Below, piece after piece: positions 43,466-52,597 of a stretch of DNA of 64,000 bases (position 1 is its first letter; each line of letters starts with the position of its first letter). The translations under genes and the position numbers were made by a program. Under the pieces are notes generated by a model. The model saw only the letters and a list, made by a program, of their open reading frames with translations. It had not been told where the DNA came from and ran no database searches. This DNA is from Rhodoblastus sp963804045 (GTDB lineage Bacteria; Pseudomonadota; Alphaproteobacteria; Rhizobiales; Beijerinckiaceae). The DNA lies in NCBI GenBank assembly GCA_963804045.1, contig CAWDOR010000031.1, positions 1 to 64,000 of the forward strand. The letters are read 5' to 3'.

Positions 43466-44713
43466 TCAGTTTCGCGGCAGCGAAAAATCGTCGGCGCGTC
43501 CGGGTTGGGGCGCGGGCGTTTCCGCCGGGCGCGGGGCTTCCGGTCCGGGCAGGCTGGCCAGCGCGCCGCCGGGCGACAGCGCGGGGTCGTTGAGCGGCGT
43601 CACCTTGCCGGCCAGCGCCTTTTCGGGCGCCGGCGCGGCGCTTTCCGGCGCGGGCGGCGGCACGATCACGGTGGTCGCGGGCGCGAGGGCCGCCTCGGGG
43701 ACGACCGGGGTCGCTCCGGGGACGACGAGGGTCGTCCCGGGCGAGCCGATCTGCGGGGGCGGCGTTTCCGCCGGCGTCTCGCGCAGCCGCGCCTCCAGCG
43801 CGCGGCGCACTTCCGGCTCGACGAAATGCGCGGCCTTGCGCGCGCCGGCGGCGTTGAAATGAACGCCATCGGCCGCGCGCAGGCGGACGATGTCGCCGTT
43901 CACATCCGGGCCGGAGGCCTTGTAAACCGAATTGACGTCGGAAAAAGCCTCCCACAGATCGACAAAGCGCGCGCCGGCGGCGCCGGCGTATTGCCGGTCG
44001 ATGTCGTTGAAGTTCAAGGCTGCGGCGCTCAGGCTGTCGCTGCGCATGATCGGCAGGCCCACCCAGACCAGCGGCACATTCCGGTCGCGAAAGGCGCCGG
44101 CGATCTCCTCGACCCTTTTGGCGTAGATTTCATTGAAGGGCTTGGTCAGCGGCTCGATCGCCGTTGTGGCGTCGGGGCGCAGCTTCTGCTTGTCGTTGAT
44201 GCCGATCTGCATCACCGCCAGATCGAAGTGCTGGGGCCCGTCGAGCAGCGCCTTGGCCTCCTTGCGCCAATCGTAGAAATCCTCGCGCACCAAGCCGCTG
44301 TCTTCCTTGGTCTTGTCGATGACGGCGATGCGCGGGTCGCCGGCGAAAGCCTCTTTCAAGCCGCCGGCGAGCCGCCCGGCCTCTGTGTCGCCGATCACCA
44401 GAACGATAAAGCTGGGCGCCGCCGGTTCGGACGGGGCGCCGGCCTGCTGCGGCGGAGTTTCCGGCGTTTGCGGGGTTTGCGGCTTGCGCCAGTCGCCTTC
44501 GGGGCGCGCGGGGCGCTGGATATGGGCCTCGGGCTGGCGCATATGCGGGCGCGGCGGGCGCGGTCGAACAGGCTGGCTCGGCGCGGGACGGGGACGGCCG
44601 CCGAAAATCGAGCTGAAAAAATCGGAAATGGCGTCCTGCGCCCGCGCCGGCGCGGCGACCGACAAGGCGCAACCGAGAACCAGGGACAGGCGGAAAAGTT
44701 TTATCGAGGGCAT
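43466..44713 (-). CDS. Exported DUF459 (SGNH-hydrolase fold) protein, nucleophile Ser replaced
   Basis: A 415-residue protein with a signal peptide (RLSLVLGCALSVAAPARA, cleavage near residue 25), a Pro/Arg-rich linker, an SGNH-like domain at about 100-310 and a Pro/Ala-rich tail. SGNH blocks GIND (171-174) and DGVHFN (Asp282, His285) are intact. Block I, normally GDS, reads VIGDTEAG, with Thr110 at the nucleophile position. DUF459 proteins are linked to cell-wall or exopolysaccharide metabolism. The Ser to Thr change may mean altered or lost hydrolase activity. Confidence 0.82.
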   Translation of the reverse strand: MPSIKLFRLSLVLGCALSVAAPARAQDAISDFFSSIFGGRPRPAPSQPVRPRPPRPHMRQPEAHIQRPARPEGDWRKPQTPQTPETPPQQAGAPSEPAAPSFIVLVIGDTEAGRLAGGLKEAFAGDPRIAVIDKTKEDSGLVREDFYDWRKEAKALLDGPQHFDLAVMQIGINDKQKLRPDATTAIEPLTKPFNEIYAKRVEEIAGAFRDRNVPLVWVGLPIMRSDSLSAAALNFNDIDRQYAGAAGARFVDLWEAFSDVNSVYKASGPDVNGDIVRLRAADGVHFNAAGARKAAHFVEPEVRRALEARLRETPAETPPPQIGSPGTTLVVPGATPVVPEAALAPATTVIVPPPAPESAAPAPEKALAGKVTPLNDPALSPGGALASLPGPEAPRPAETPAPQPGRADDFSLPRN

Positions 44714-44753
44714 GCGCCCTTATAAACCTTTCCCGCCGGAGAGGCGAGACAAG

Positions 44754-44954
44754 TCAGCGCTGGATGGCGGACTGGGCGGCGACAGGCTCGGCGCGAACGC
44801 TTTTCGCGCCCAGGGCGACGAAAATCAGGGCGCCGCCCAGGCAGGCCAAGGCGGTGATGCGGAGAAGCTGGGGCAGGCGGCAGGAGGCCGGAGGGGCCTG
44901 GCGCGGGCGCGGCGCCTGGCGGAATTGCCGCGCGTCGATCGGGGCGAGAAGCAT
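44754..44954 (-). CDS. Small single-pass membrane protein, unknown
   Basis: A 66-residue frame, MLLAPIDARQFRQAPRPRQA at the start, then one membrane segment LLRITALACLGGALIFVALG and a short tail. The basic N-terminus and single helix look like a real small membrane protein, but it has no recognised family and no strong ribosome binding site. A partial CtrA-type site lies about 60 bases upstream. Confidence 0.45.
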   Translation of the reverse strand: MLLAPIDARQFRQAPRPRQAPPASCRLPQLLRITALACLGGALIFVALGAKSVRAEPVAAQSAIQR

Positions 44955-45013
44955 GACGAGCTCATTGGCGTTATGTCGCCGAAGCGACCGGCCTCAAACA
45001 TGGCGCCAAGCCC

Positions 45014-45029
45014 TTAAGGTTTGGTGAAC
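45014..45029. promoter_or_regulatory. Weak CtrA-type site
   Basis: TTAA (45014-45017), seven bases, then TGAAC (45025-45029) followed by CATAA differs from TTAA-N7-TTAAC at one position. It is 60 bases upstream of the small membrane protein gene. Confidence 0.3.
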
Positions 45030-45077
45030 CATAAATGTTGACCGCCTTGATTGCCCGAGGCTTGCCGCGCTCCGCGC

Positions 45078-46724
45078 TCAGTTTCCCGGATGTGAAAAAC
45101 TGGTGGCGCTGAGCGTCGTCGCCTTGGCGCCGAAATGCGCCGGCCGTTCCGGCGGGGTCGCGATCAGGTCGGTTCGCGCCGCCGCGCGCAGGGCGGGAAC
45201 GGCGGCGGAGGCGCGCCGCGCGGCGGCCGGAATCTGCGTCGCCGTCATGGCCACGCGATCGACGCGCGCCGGGGCCAGTTGCGGCGCGGCGCGATCGGCC
45301 GCGGCCTTGGCGGCGGCGGCGGCGCGCAGGGCGGCGGTTGGACGCGGCGGCGGCAGCGGCGTCGGTTCTTCGACGGCGGCGGGGGGCGGGTTGGCGTAGG
45401 CCAACGCCGGCGAGGCGTCGTCGCCATGACGCAGCGCCAGTTTTGGCCCCAAGCCGCCCTGAGTGATCATCTGGGGCAGGGCGGCGAGGCCGGTCGGACG
45501 CGGCGGCGGCAGCGGCGCGTCGACCTGTTCGGCGGTCAGTTCCTGCGGGCGGCGCGGCGGCGTGGGCGCGGCGTCGAGCGGCTGGGCCTTGTCGGCCTCG
45601 GCCTCGTCGAGCGGTTGCGGCTTGAGTTCGGCGGCGGGCGTCGGCGCCGTCGACTGCGGCAGGGCGGCGACGGGTTTTGGCGCCGGCGCGGCGGCCGAGG
45701 CCGGCGGCGCGCCCAAAAATGTCTCGCCGCGCGGCAGATTGGCCTGGGCGCTGGCCATGACCTGGCGCTGCGGGTCGAGGCCGGCGGCGTCGGCGCCCTC
45801 TTCGTCGTTTGCGGCGGGCTGCGCGGGTCTGGCGTTGCGCGTGGCGACGCGGGTCGGCCGGACCACCGGAGCGCTGCGCGCCTCCTCCTCGTCCTCGCCG
45901 CCGCTCCCGCCGCCAAACAGCGAGGCGAAGAAACCGCCAATGCCGCCGCCGGAGGTGGCCTCGGCGACCGAGACCGCCTCGCCGCCGCGCGCCAGAATTT
46001 CGGCGCGGGCCTCCTCATAGCCGGCGAGCGGCTTGCCATTGCTGGGGATATGCACGGTCTTGCCGTCGGGGAACAGCCGGACGAGCTGGTCGTAATTCAT
46101 GCGCGGCCAATGGCGCACGCCGCCGACGTCGAGATGGACGAAGGGCGTGTTGGCGCGCGGATAATAGCCGACGCCGCCGCGCTGCATGCGCATGCCGACT
46201 TCGCGCAGCTTTTCCATGGAAAGCCCGGGCATGGTGGTGTCCATGGCCTTGCCGAGCATGTGCTGGGAATGTTCGGCCACGGCGCGCGAGCGGCGGCGCA
46301 GCATGGCGTTGGTCGCCGGGCAGCGATAGGCGGAAACCACGACGATGGGATCGTCCGGCCCCATGCGGTCGGTGGAGCGATAGGCCTCCCACAGCACGTC
46401 GAACAGCCGGGGGTCCATATGGGTCGGCTCGTCATTGCGCCAGTCGCGCAGGAACCAGTTCAGCTTGTCCAGGGTTTCCTGGTCGTAATGGCCATTGACG
46501 CGGAAAGTCGCGGCAATGGCTTCCTTGCTGTGCGAATGATAGAGATAGAGCGTGCGCGTGTCGCCATTGGCGGCGGCGGATTCCAGGGCTTTGGGCGCGA
46601 ACATGGCGAACAGCGCCAGCGCCGCGGCCAGGGTTTTTGCTCTTTTTCTTCCCAGCGCCAGGACGGCGGCCTTGAGTCTCAACAAAATCGCTCGCGCTCC
46701 AATCGGCCGTCCCGCCCGAATCAC
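45078..46724 (-). CDS. DUF882 (YcbK-type, M15-like) exported peptidase
   Basis: A 548-residue protein. After a long N-terminal segment with a hydrophobic core (TLAAALALFAMFAPKALE) comes the DUF882 domain at about residues 55-220: LYLYHSHSKEAIAATF, VVSAYRCPATNAML, then the metal-site SQHMLGKAMDTTMPG and FVHLDVGGVRHWPRM. The remaining 320 residues are a low-complexity Ala/Pro-rich tail. It is related to zinc D,D-peptidases acting on peptidoglycan cross-links. The start is GTG at 46724. It follows the L,D-transpeptidase gene on the same strand, so both act on the cell wall. Confidence 0.87.
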   Translation of the reverse strand: MIRAGRPIGARAILLRLKAAVLALGRKRAKTLAAALALFAMFAPKALESAAANGDTRTLYLYHSHSKEAIAATFRVNGHYDQETLDKLNWFLRDWRNDEPTHMDPRLFDVLWEAYRSTDRMGPDDPIVVVSAYRCPATNAMLRRRSRAVAEHSQHMLGKAMDTTMPGLSMEKLREVGMRMQRGGVGYYPRANTPFVHLDVGGVRHWPRMNYDQLVRLFPDGKTVHIPSNGKPLAGYEEARAEILARGGEAVSVAEATSGGGIGGFFASLFGGGSGGEDEEEARSAPVVRPTRVATRNARPAQPAANDEEGADAAGLDPQRQVMASAQANLPRGETFLGAPPASAAAPAPKPVAALPQSTAPTPAAELKPQPLDEAEADKAQPLDAAPTPPRRPQELTAEQVDAPLPPPRPTGLAALPQMITQGGLGPKLALRHGDDASPALAYANPPPAAVEEPTPLPPPRPTAALRAAAAAKAAADRAAPQLAPARVDRVAMTATQIPAAARRASAAVPALRAAARTDLIATPPERPAHFGAKATTLSATSFSHPGN

Positions 46725-46828
46725 CTTGGGGCAGGTCGCCAGACCCTTGACGAAATTCGTTAACGCTCAGCTTCCGGCGCCTGCATACACCAATCGATGC
46801 AAAAAAGCCACAGGGGGCGGAAAACGAC

Positions 46829-48397
46829 TCAGCCGCCCAGCCCGAGCGCCCGGCGCAGGCCGGCCTCGTAGCCGTAAAGATCCTCGAAGCGGCGCAAGGC
46901 GCCGGTCTCGTCCACGGCCAGCGTGAAATAGCCGATATGGATCGGCAGCGGCGCGGGCAGGGCGATGCGCCTTTCGCTCTTGCCGTACATTTTCTCGATG
47001 CGTTGCGCGCTCCAGCCATTTTGCGCGCCGAGAATCGCCACCGCCCAGTCCAGCGGCTGATCGACGCGCATGCAGCCGTGGCTGAAGGCGCGGCGGCTCT
47101 GGGCGAAGAGTTTTCGCGTGGGCGTGTCGTGCATATAGACGGCGTAATCATTGGGGAAGATGAACTTGATCCGTCCCAGCGCGTTGCGCTCGCCCGGCGG
47201 CTGACGGACATGGACCTGGCCGCCCTGATAGACGATCTCATAGCCCTGGGCCCGCAGCGCGTCGAGCTTGCCCATCATTTCCTTGCGGATGATGCTTTGC
47301 GGCACATACCAGGACGGGTTGACGATCACATATTCCATCTTGTCGGAAAACAGGGGCGTGGGCGTGTCGGGCTTGCCGACGACGATGCGGTTGGCGGCGG
47401 CGACCGTCTCCCCCCGGTAAAGCCGGGCCATGAATTCGGGAATATTGACCATGATCCTGTCGGCGCCGAGATCGCGCGGCAGCCAGCGCCAGAATTCCAT
47501 ATTGGCCAGCAATGCCGCTTCCAGCGCCGGGCCGCGCGGCGGCGCCGTCGGCGATCCGCGCGCGTCGCTGGCGCGGCGGCCATTGCCGGATTTCGACGCC
47601 GCGTCGGCCAGAAGATTGGAGGCGGGATTGGCGCGCAATTCCGCCAGCTTTTCGCGCAGGGCCAGATAGCCGGGATGCGCGGGATTGTAGGAAGCCAATT
47701 GCCGGTCGGCGTCGGCGGCCCCGGCCGTTTCCGCCAGCGCCTGGGCGGCGCCGACGACCGGCGGGCGGACGCCGATCGATTTGGACAGCGCGTGGGGATC
47801 GAGCCTTCCGCCGCTGGCCTGGAGCGCATAGGCCGCGACCGCCTGCGCCAGCGCGACTTCGCCAATGGCCAGCGCCGCTTCCGGGGCCGGATCGAGCGAA
47901 TAGATTTTCCAGGCGCGCAGGTCGAGCCCGTCCTCGGGCGCCTTTTGCAGCCGCGTGAAAACGCCGCGCGCCTGGGCTGTCCACTGGCCCTGGTCGAAGA
48001 AGATCGGGGCGTCGCCATGTTCGGCGTAGAAAGCGTCGACGGCGCGCAGAATCGCGCGCTGCTCGGCGGGCGGCTGCTGCTGGGCGGCGCGAATCAGCGC
48101 GGCGCGAATCGCCTGATGGGCCGCCGGCTTTTGCGGTCCATAGAGCTCCCGCGCGGCTTCGGCTTTGACCTCTGGCGCGGGCGCGGAGGGAAGCGCAACG
48201 GCGGGCTCGGCTTTGGGCGCGGGGCTTGACGGCGCCGCCGGCGGGTCGAGGCGAATTTCGCCGGGCGTTGTCGTCTGGGTCGCAGTCGTCTGGGTCGCGG
48301 CCGCCTGGCCACGACCTGTCCCGCCCGCCGCCAACAGGACGGAGAGCGCCAGAACGGCGGCCTTGCCGGGCGCCCCCGGCGGAAAACGCGATGTCAT
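46829..48397 (-). CDS. L,D-transpeptidase (YcbB-like)
   Basis: A 522-residue exported enzyme with a signal peptide (GKAAVLALSVLLAAGGTG), a Pro/Thr-rich linker, a domain typical of the YcbB N-terminal region (AVDAFYAEHGDAPIFFDQGQ), and the YkuD catalytic domain at about 310-500. The active site is SHGCMRV (His440, Cys442). It makes 3-3 cross-links in peptidoglycan or attaches proteins to it. The ATG at 48397 gives the start MTSRFPPGA. The DUF882 gene is 104 bases downstream. Confidence 0.92.
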   Translation of the reverse strand: MTSRFPPGAPGKAAVLALSVLLAAGGTGRGQAAATQTTATQTTTPGEIRLDPPAAPSSPAPKAEPAVALPSAPAPEVKAEAARELYGPQKPAAHQAIRAALIRAAQQQPPAEQRAILRAVDAFYAEHGDAPIFFDQGQWTAQARGVFTRLQKAPEDGLDLRAWKIYSLDPAPEAALAIGEVALAQAVAAYALQASGGRLDPHALSKSIGVRPPVVGAAQALAETAGAADADRQLASYNPAHPGYLALREKLAELRANPASNLLADAASKSGNGRRASDARGSPTAPPRGPALEAALLANMEFWRWLPRDLGADRIMVNIPEFMARLYRGETVAAANRIVVGKPDTPTPLFSDKMEYVIVNPSWYVPQSIIRKEMMGKLDALRAQGYEIVYQGGQVHVRQPPGERNALGRIKFIFPNDYAVYMHDTPTRKLFAQSRRAFSHGCMRVDQPLDWAVAILGAQNGWSAQRIEKMYGKSERRIALPAPLPIHIGYFTLAVDETGALRRFEDLYGYEAGLRRALGLGG

Positions 48398-48510
48398 GGC
48401 AAACCTTTCGCCGCGCAACCAATTCTGCTGACGACGGTTGACAACTCTTGCGCTTATGAAGGCCCGACGCGCAAGAAAATCAATGGCTGTTCCGGCCCGC
48501 GCCGCAAATT

Positions 48511-49995
48511 TTACGCGGCATTGGCGCCATTGCCACTTTCCCCATCGTCAAGCCCGTAATCCTTCATCTTGCGATACAGGGTCGAACGGCCGATGCCGAG
48601 CTTGCGCGCCATTTCCGACATTTGCCCGCGATAATGGGTGAGGGCGAAGCGAATGGTTTCCTCTTCCAGCGCCTCCAGCTTGCGCACGTCGCCATTCTCG
48701 TCGAGCAGGCGCAGCACATTGGGGTCGCGGACTTCGACCCGCACGATTTCGCGATGGGCGTGGCTCGGGCCGAGCGGCGCCGGGGCTGCGGGCACGCGCA
48801 CGTCAAAGCCTTCGACATGGGCGGCGATCTGCGGGAACTCGGCCACGGTGAGCTCGTCGCCGTCCGACAGCACCACGGCGCGGAACAAGGCGTTTTCCAG
48901 CTGGCGGACATTGCCCGGCCAATCATAGGTGGCGAGCAGCGCCAGGGTTTCCGCGGTCAGGCCGCGCAGGCGCTTGCCTTCCTCGGCGGCGAAACGGGCG
49001 AGGAAGCGGCGGGCGAGGTCGGGCACATCGGCGCGACGCGCGCGCAGCGGCGGGATGGAAATGGGGAAGACATTGAGCCGGTAATACAGGTCTTCGCGGA
49101 AGGCGCCCTGTTTCACCAGTTCGATCAGATTGCGGTTGGTGGCGGAAATCAGCCGGACATCGACGCGCACCGAGCGCCGCGCGCCGACCGGATCGATCTC
49201 GCCTTCCTGGAGGGCGCGCAGCAGCTTGACCTGGGTCTCCGCCGGCAATTCGCCGACTTCGTCGAGAAACAGCGTGCCGCCATTGGCTTCGACGAATTTG
49301 CCGGAATGTTTCTCGGTGGCGCCGGTGAAGGCGCCTTTCTCGTGGCCGAACAGGATGGATTCGACCAAATTTTGCGGCAGCGCGCCGCAATTGACGGTGA
49401 CAAAAGGTTTGCCGCGCCGGTCGGAGGCGCCCTGGATGGCGCGGGCCATCAATTCCTTGCCGACGCCGGACTCGCCCTCGATCAGCACGGGAATATTCGA
49501 CTTGGCGGCGCGCTCGCCCAGCCGCACGGCGCGCATCATGTCTTCCGAGCGGGTGAAAATATCCTTGAAGGTCAGATTGCCGCTGGCCTTGCGGCCGATG
49601 CGGCGAATCTCGTCCTCCAGCGCGTCGAAACGCAGGGCGTTCTTGATCGAGATCTGCAGGCGCTCGGCGCCCACCGGCTTGACGACGAAATCCAGGGCGC
49701 CGGCGCGCATGGCGGAGATCACCGCCTCGATCGAGCCATGGGCGGTCTGGACGATCACCGGCTGGGTGAGGCCGCGCTCGCGCATCCGGCCGAGCACGCC
49801 CATGCCGTCGAGATCGGGCATCACCAGATCGAGTATCAGCAGATCGACCGGCGACTTGTCCGCGGCCTGCAAACGCGCCAGGGCCGGCTCGCCGCCCTCC
49901 ACCGTCTCGACCTCATAACCGAAACGGCGGACCATGGCTTCGAGCAGCCGGCGCTGGACCGGATCATCGTCGGCAATCAGGACTATCGAGGTCAT
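48511..49995 (-). CDS. Sigma-54-dependent response regulator (NtrC family)
   Basis: A 494-residue regulator. The receiver domain (1-120) has the acidic pocket DDDP at residues 9-12 and phosphorylation site Asp56 in LILDLVMP. The AAA+ domain has Walker A GESGVGKE (174-181) and the sigma-54 contact loop GAFTGA (221-226). A Fis-type HTH closes the protein (MSEMARKLGIGRSTLYRKMK). It activates RpoN-dependent promoters when phosphorylated. No histidine kinase gene is adjacent, so the partner lies elsewhere. Confidence 0.94.
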   Translation of the reverse strand: MTSIVLIADDDPVQRRLLEAMVRRFGYEVETVEGGEPALARLQAADKSPVDLLILDLVMPDLDGMGVLGRMRERGLTQPVIVQTAHGSIEAVISAMRAGALDFVVKPVGAERLQISIKNALRFDALEDEIRRIGRKASGNLTFKDIFTRSEDMMRAVRLGERAAKSNIPVLIEGESGVGKELMARAIQGASDRRGKPFVTVNCGALPQNLVESILFGHEKGAFTGATEKHSGKFVEANGGTLFLDEVGELPAETQVKLLRALQEGEIDPVGARRSVRVDVRLISATNRNLIELVKQGAFREDLYYRLNVFPISIPPLRARRADVPDLARRFLARFAAEEGKRLRGLTAETLALLATYDWPGNVRQLENALFRAVVLSDGDELTVAEFPQIAAHVEGFDVRVPAAPAPLGPSHAHREIVRVEVRDPNVLRLLDENGDVRKLEALEEETIRFALTHYRGQMSEMARKLGIGRSTLYRKMKDYGLDDGESGNGANAA

Positions 49996-50102
49996 TTTTC
50001 TCTTTCAGGCGATACGGCCGTGTCGCGAGCATGTTGTGACATTACGGTAAATGCGGTGTTAATGGCGGCGCGGCGGTTGATTGCCGGGCGAAACAGGCCA
50101 AT

Positions 50103-51986
50103 ATGAATCCAGCGCCATCCGGCGATTCACATTTTCGAGGCCCGCGCCCGCCCATGCCGATTCCCGCTTTGCCCTGCTTTTCGCCCCAGAAATCTGCCGC
50201 CGCGTCCGCCACCGAGATGCGCGACGATCTGCCGGTCTGGCGGCTCGACGATCTCTATGCGGGCATGGACAGCGCAGAATTCGCGGCGGATGTGAACAAA
50301 GCCGCGGCGGATTGCCGCGCATTTGCCGAAAAATATCGCGGCAAGCTGGCCGATCTCCTCGCCCAGGGCGGCGCGGCGCTGCATGCGGCGATTGTCGCCT
50401 ATGAAGCCATCGACGATCTCATCACCCGCATCATGTCCTATGCCGGGCTGGTCTATGCGGAAAACACCCTCGATCCCCTCAGGGCCAAATTCTATGGCGA
50501 CGCCCAGGAAAAAATCACCGAGGCCTCGACCGAACTGCTGTTCTTCCAGCTCGAATTCAACCGGCTCGACGACGCCGCCCTGACGGCGGCGGTCGCGCAG
50601 CCGCCGCTCGCTCATTACCGCCCGTGGATCGAGGATCTGCGCAAGGAAAAGCCCTATCAGCTCGAAGACCGCATCGAGCAATTGTTCCATGAAAAATCGG
50701 TCACGGGCCATTCCGCCTGGAACCGGCTGTTCGACGAGACCATAGCCGCGTTGCGCTTCATGATCGACGGCAAGGAGCTGACGCTGGAGCCGGCGCTGAA
50801 CCTGTTGCAGGACCGCGATCCGCAAAAGCGCGAGACGGCGGCCAAGGCCATTGGCGCGACGCTCAAGGACAACCTGCGGGTCTTCGCCCTGGTCTCCAAT
50901 GTTCTGGCCAAGGACAAGGCGATTTCCGATCAGTGGCGCGGCTTCAGGGACGTCGCCAACTCCCGCCATCTCTCCAATCGCGTCGAGGGCGAGGTGGTCG
51001 ACGCCATGGTCGCGGCGGTGCGCGACGCCTATCCGCGCCTGTCGCATCGCTATTACGCGCTGAAAGCCCGCTGGTTCGGCAAGGAAAAGCTGATGTATTG
51101 GGACCGCAACGCGCCTTTGCCCGACGCGCCGCAGAAGGATTACAGCTGGAGCGAGGCGCGCGCCGCCGTGCTCGACGCCTACGCCGGCTTTTCAGCTGAC
51201 ATGGCGCAGATCGCGCAAAAATTCTTCGATTGTTCCTGGATCGACGCGCCGACCCGGCCCGGCAAGGCGCCCGGCGCCTTCGCCCATCCGACCTCGCCGA
51301 GCGTCCATCCCTATGTGCTCCTGAATTATCAGGGCAAGCCGCGCGACGTGATGACGCTGGCGCATGAACTCGGCCATGGCGTGCATCAGGTGCTCGCCGC
51401 GCCCAACGGGCCGCTGATGGCGCCGACGCCGCTGACGCTGGCCGAGACCGCCTCGGTGTTCGGGGAAATGCTCACCTTTCGCGCCTTGCTGGCGGCGGCC
51501 AAGGAGCCCTCCGAGCGCCGGGCCATGCTGGCCTCCAAGGTCGAGGACATGCTCAATACGGTGGTGCGGCAGATCGCCTTCTATTGTTTCGAGCGCAAGC
51601 TCCACGAGGCGCGCCGCGAGGGCGAGCTGACCAGTGAGAAAATCTGCGAATTGTGGATGAGCGTGCAGGGCGAGAGCCTCGGTCCCTCCATTGAATTTGG
51701 CGAGGGCTACGAGACTTTTTGGGCCTATATCCCGCATTTCGTCCATTCGCCCTTCTATGTCTACGCCTATGCTTTCGGCGATTGCCTGGTCAACTCGCTT
51801 TATGGCGTCTATCAGAAGGCCGCGCCGGGCTTTGTCGAAAAATATTTCGCCTTGCTCTCGGCGGGCGGCTCCAAACATTACAGCGAGCTGCTGGCGCCCT
51901 TCGGCCTCGACGCCCGCGATCCCTCGTTCTGGGCGATCGGCCTGTCGATGATCGAGGGCATGATCGACGAGCTGGAAAAGCTGTAA
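50103..51986 (+). CDS. pepF: Oligoendopeptidase F (M3 family)
   Basis: A 627-residue zinc peptidase. The active site LAHELGHGVHQ places His421, Glu422 and His425, with the third ligand in the downstream TASVFGEML. N-terminal helices (WRLDDLYAGMDSAEFAADV) and length fit the PepF/M3B group. It degrades short peptides in the cytoplasm. The ATG at 50103 is used, but an ATG at 50154 is equally possible, since neither has a clear ribosome binding site and conservation begins near DLPVWRLDDLY. Confidence 0.93.
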   Translation: MNPAPSGDSHFRGPRPPMPIPALPCFSPQKSAAASATEMRDDLPVWRLDDLYAGMDSAEFAADVNKAAADCRAFAEKYRGKLADLLAQGGAALHAAIVAYEAIDDLITRIMSYAGLVYAENTLDPLRAKFYGDAQEKITEASTELLFFQLEFNRLDDAALTAAVAQPPLAHYRPWIEDLRKEKPYQLEDRIEQLFHEKSVTGHSAWNRLFDETIAALRFMIDGKELTLEPALNLLQDRDPQKRETAAKAIGATLKDNLRVFALVSNVLAKDKAISDQWRGFRDVANSRHLSNRVEGEVVDAMVAAVRDAYPRLSHRYYALKARWFGKEKLMYWDRNAPLPDAPQKDYSWSEARAAVLDAYAGFSADMAQIAQKFFDCSWIDAPTRPGKAPGAFAHPTSPSVHPYVLLNYQGKPRDVMTLAHELGHGVHQVLAAPNGPLMAPTPLTLAETASVFGEMLTFRALLAAAKEPSERRAMLASKVEDMLNTVVRQIAFYCFERKLHEARREGELTSEKICELWMSVQGESLGPSIEFGEGYETFWAYIPHFVHSPFYVYAYAFGDCLVNSLYGVYQKAAPGFVEKYFALLSAGGSKHYSELLAPFGLDARDPSFWAIGLSMIEGMIDELEKL

Positions 51987-52026
51987 CATTTTTGGCGCGA
52001 AGCGCGATTTGGAGTGGAGGATCGAA

Positions 52027-52563
52027 ATGGCTTTGAAGACATGGCTTTTGGCGGGCGCTTTGGCCCTGGCCGGCGCGAGCGGCGCGGCGGCGCTGGAGCT
52101 GACCAGCGCGGACATCGCGCCGGGTGGAATGATCGACAATAAATTCGTGTTCAAGGGTTTTGGCTGCGAGGGCGGCAATCTCTCGCCCGCCTTGAGCTGG
52201 AGCGGCGCGCCCGAGGGCACGAAAAGCTTCGCGCTGCTGGTCCACGATCCCGACGCGCCGACCGGCGGCGCCGGCTTCTGGCATTGGGGCGTCATCGACA
52301 TTCCCGGGGACGCCAAGGGCCTGGCCCAGGGCGGCCCGCTTCCGGCCGGCGCGAAGGATATCGGCACGGATTTTGGCGCGCCCGGCTATGGCGGCCCCTG
52401 TCCGCCCAAGGGCGAAAAGCCCCACCATTATAATTTCACGCTTTACGCGCTGAAGGTCGCCAAGCTCGAGCTGCCGCCGGGCGCCACGCCCTCGCTGACC
52501 GGCTTGCTGGTCAACCTCAATGCGCTGGCCAAGGCGACCCTGACGGGCGTTTACGGACGGTGA
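52027..52563 (+). CDS. YbhB/YbcL (PEBP) family exported protein
   Basis: A 178-residue protein with a signal peptide (TWLLAGALALAGASGAAA) and a PEBP domain: FVFKGFGCEGGNLSPALSWS, SFALLVHDPDAPTGGAGFWH and YGGPCPPKGEKPHHYNFTLY. The DPDAP and GPCPP motifs form the anion-binding pocket. Its function in bacteria is not settled. GGAGTGGAGG precedes the ATG at 52027, and pepF ends 40 bases upstream. Confidence 0.92.
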   Translation: MALKTWLLAGALALAGASGAAALELTSADIAPGGMIDNKFVFKGFGCEGGNLSPALSWSGAPEGTKSFALLVHDPDAPTGGAGFWHWGVIDIPGDAKGLAQGGPLPAGAKDIGTDFGAPGYGGPCPPKGEKPHHYNFTLYALKVAKLELPPGATPSLTGLLVNLNALAKATLTGVYGR

Positions 52564-52572
52564 TGGGATTTG

Positions 52573-52597
52573 GTCGAGGCGGTCAAACCGCCTCGAC
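52573..52597. terminator. Hairpin between convergent YbhB and M16 genes
   Basis: A perfect 10-bp stem GTCGAGGCGG (52573-52582) and CCGCCTCGAC (52588-52597) with a 5-base loop containing the stop codon of the M16 gene. No T-run follows on either strand, so it is at best a weak bidirectional terminator. Confidence 0.4.

Noticed and set aside
45100..45980. Tandem DNA repeats in GGCGGC-rich stretches
   Set aside because: They encode the Ala/Pro-rich tail of the DUF882 protein and reflect codon use, not a separate repeat array.
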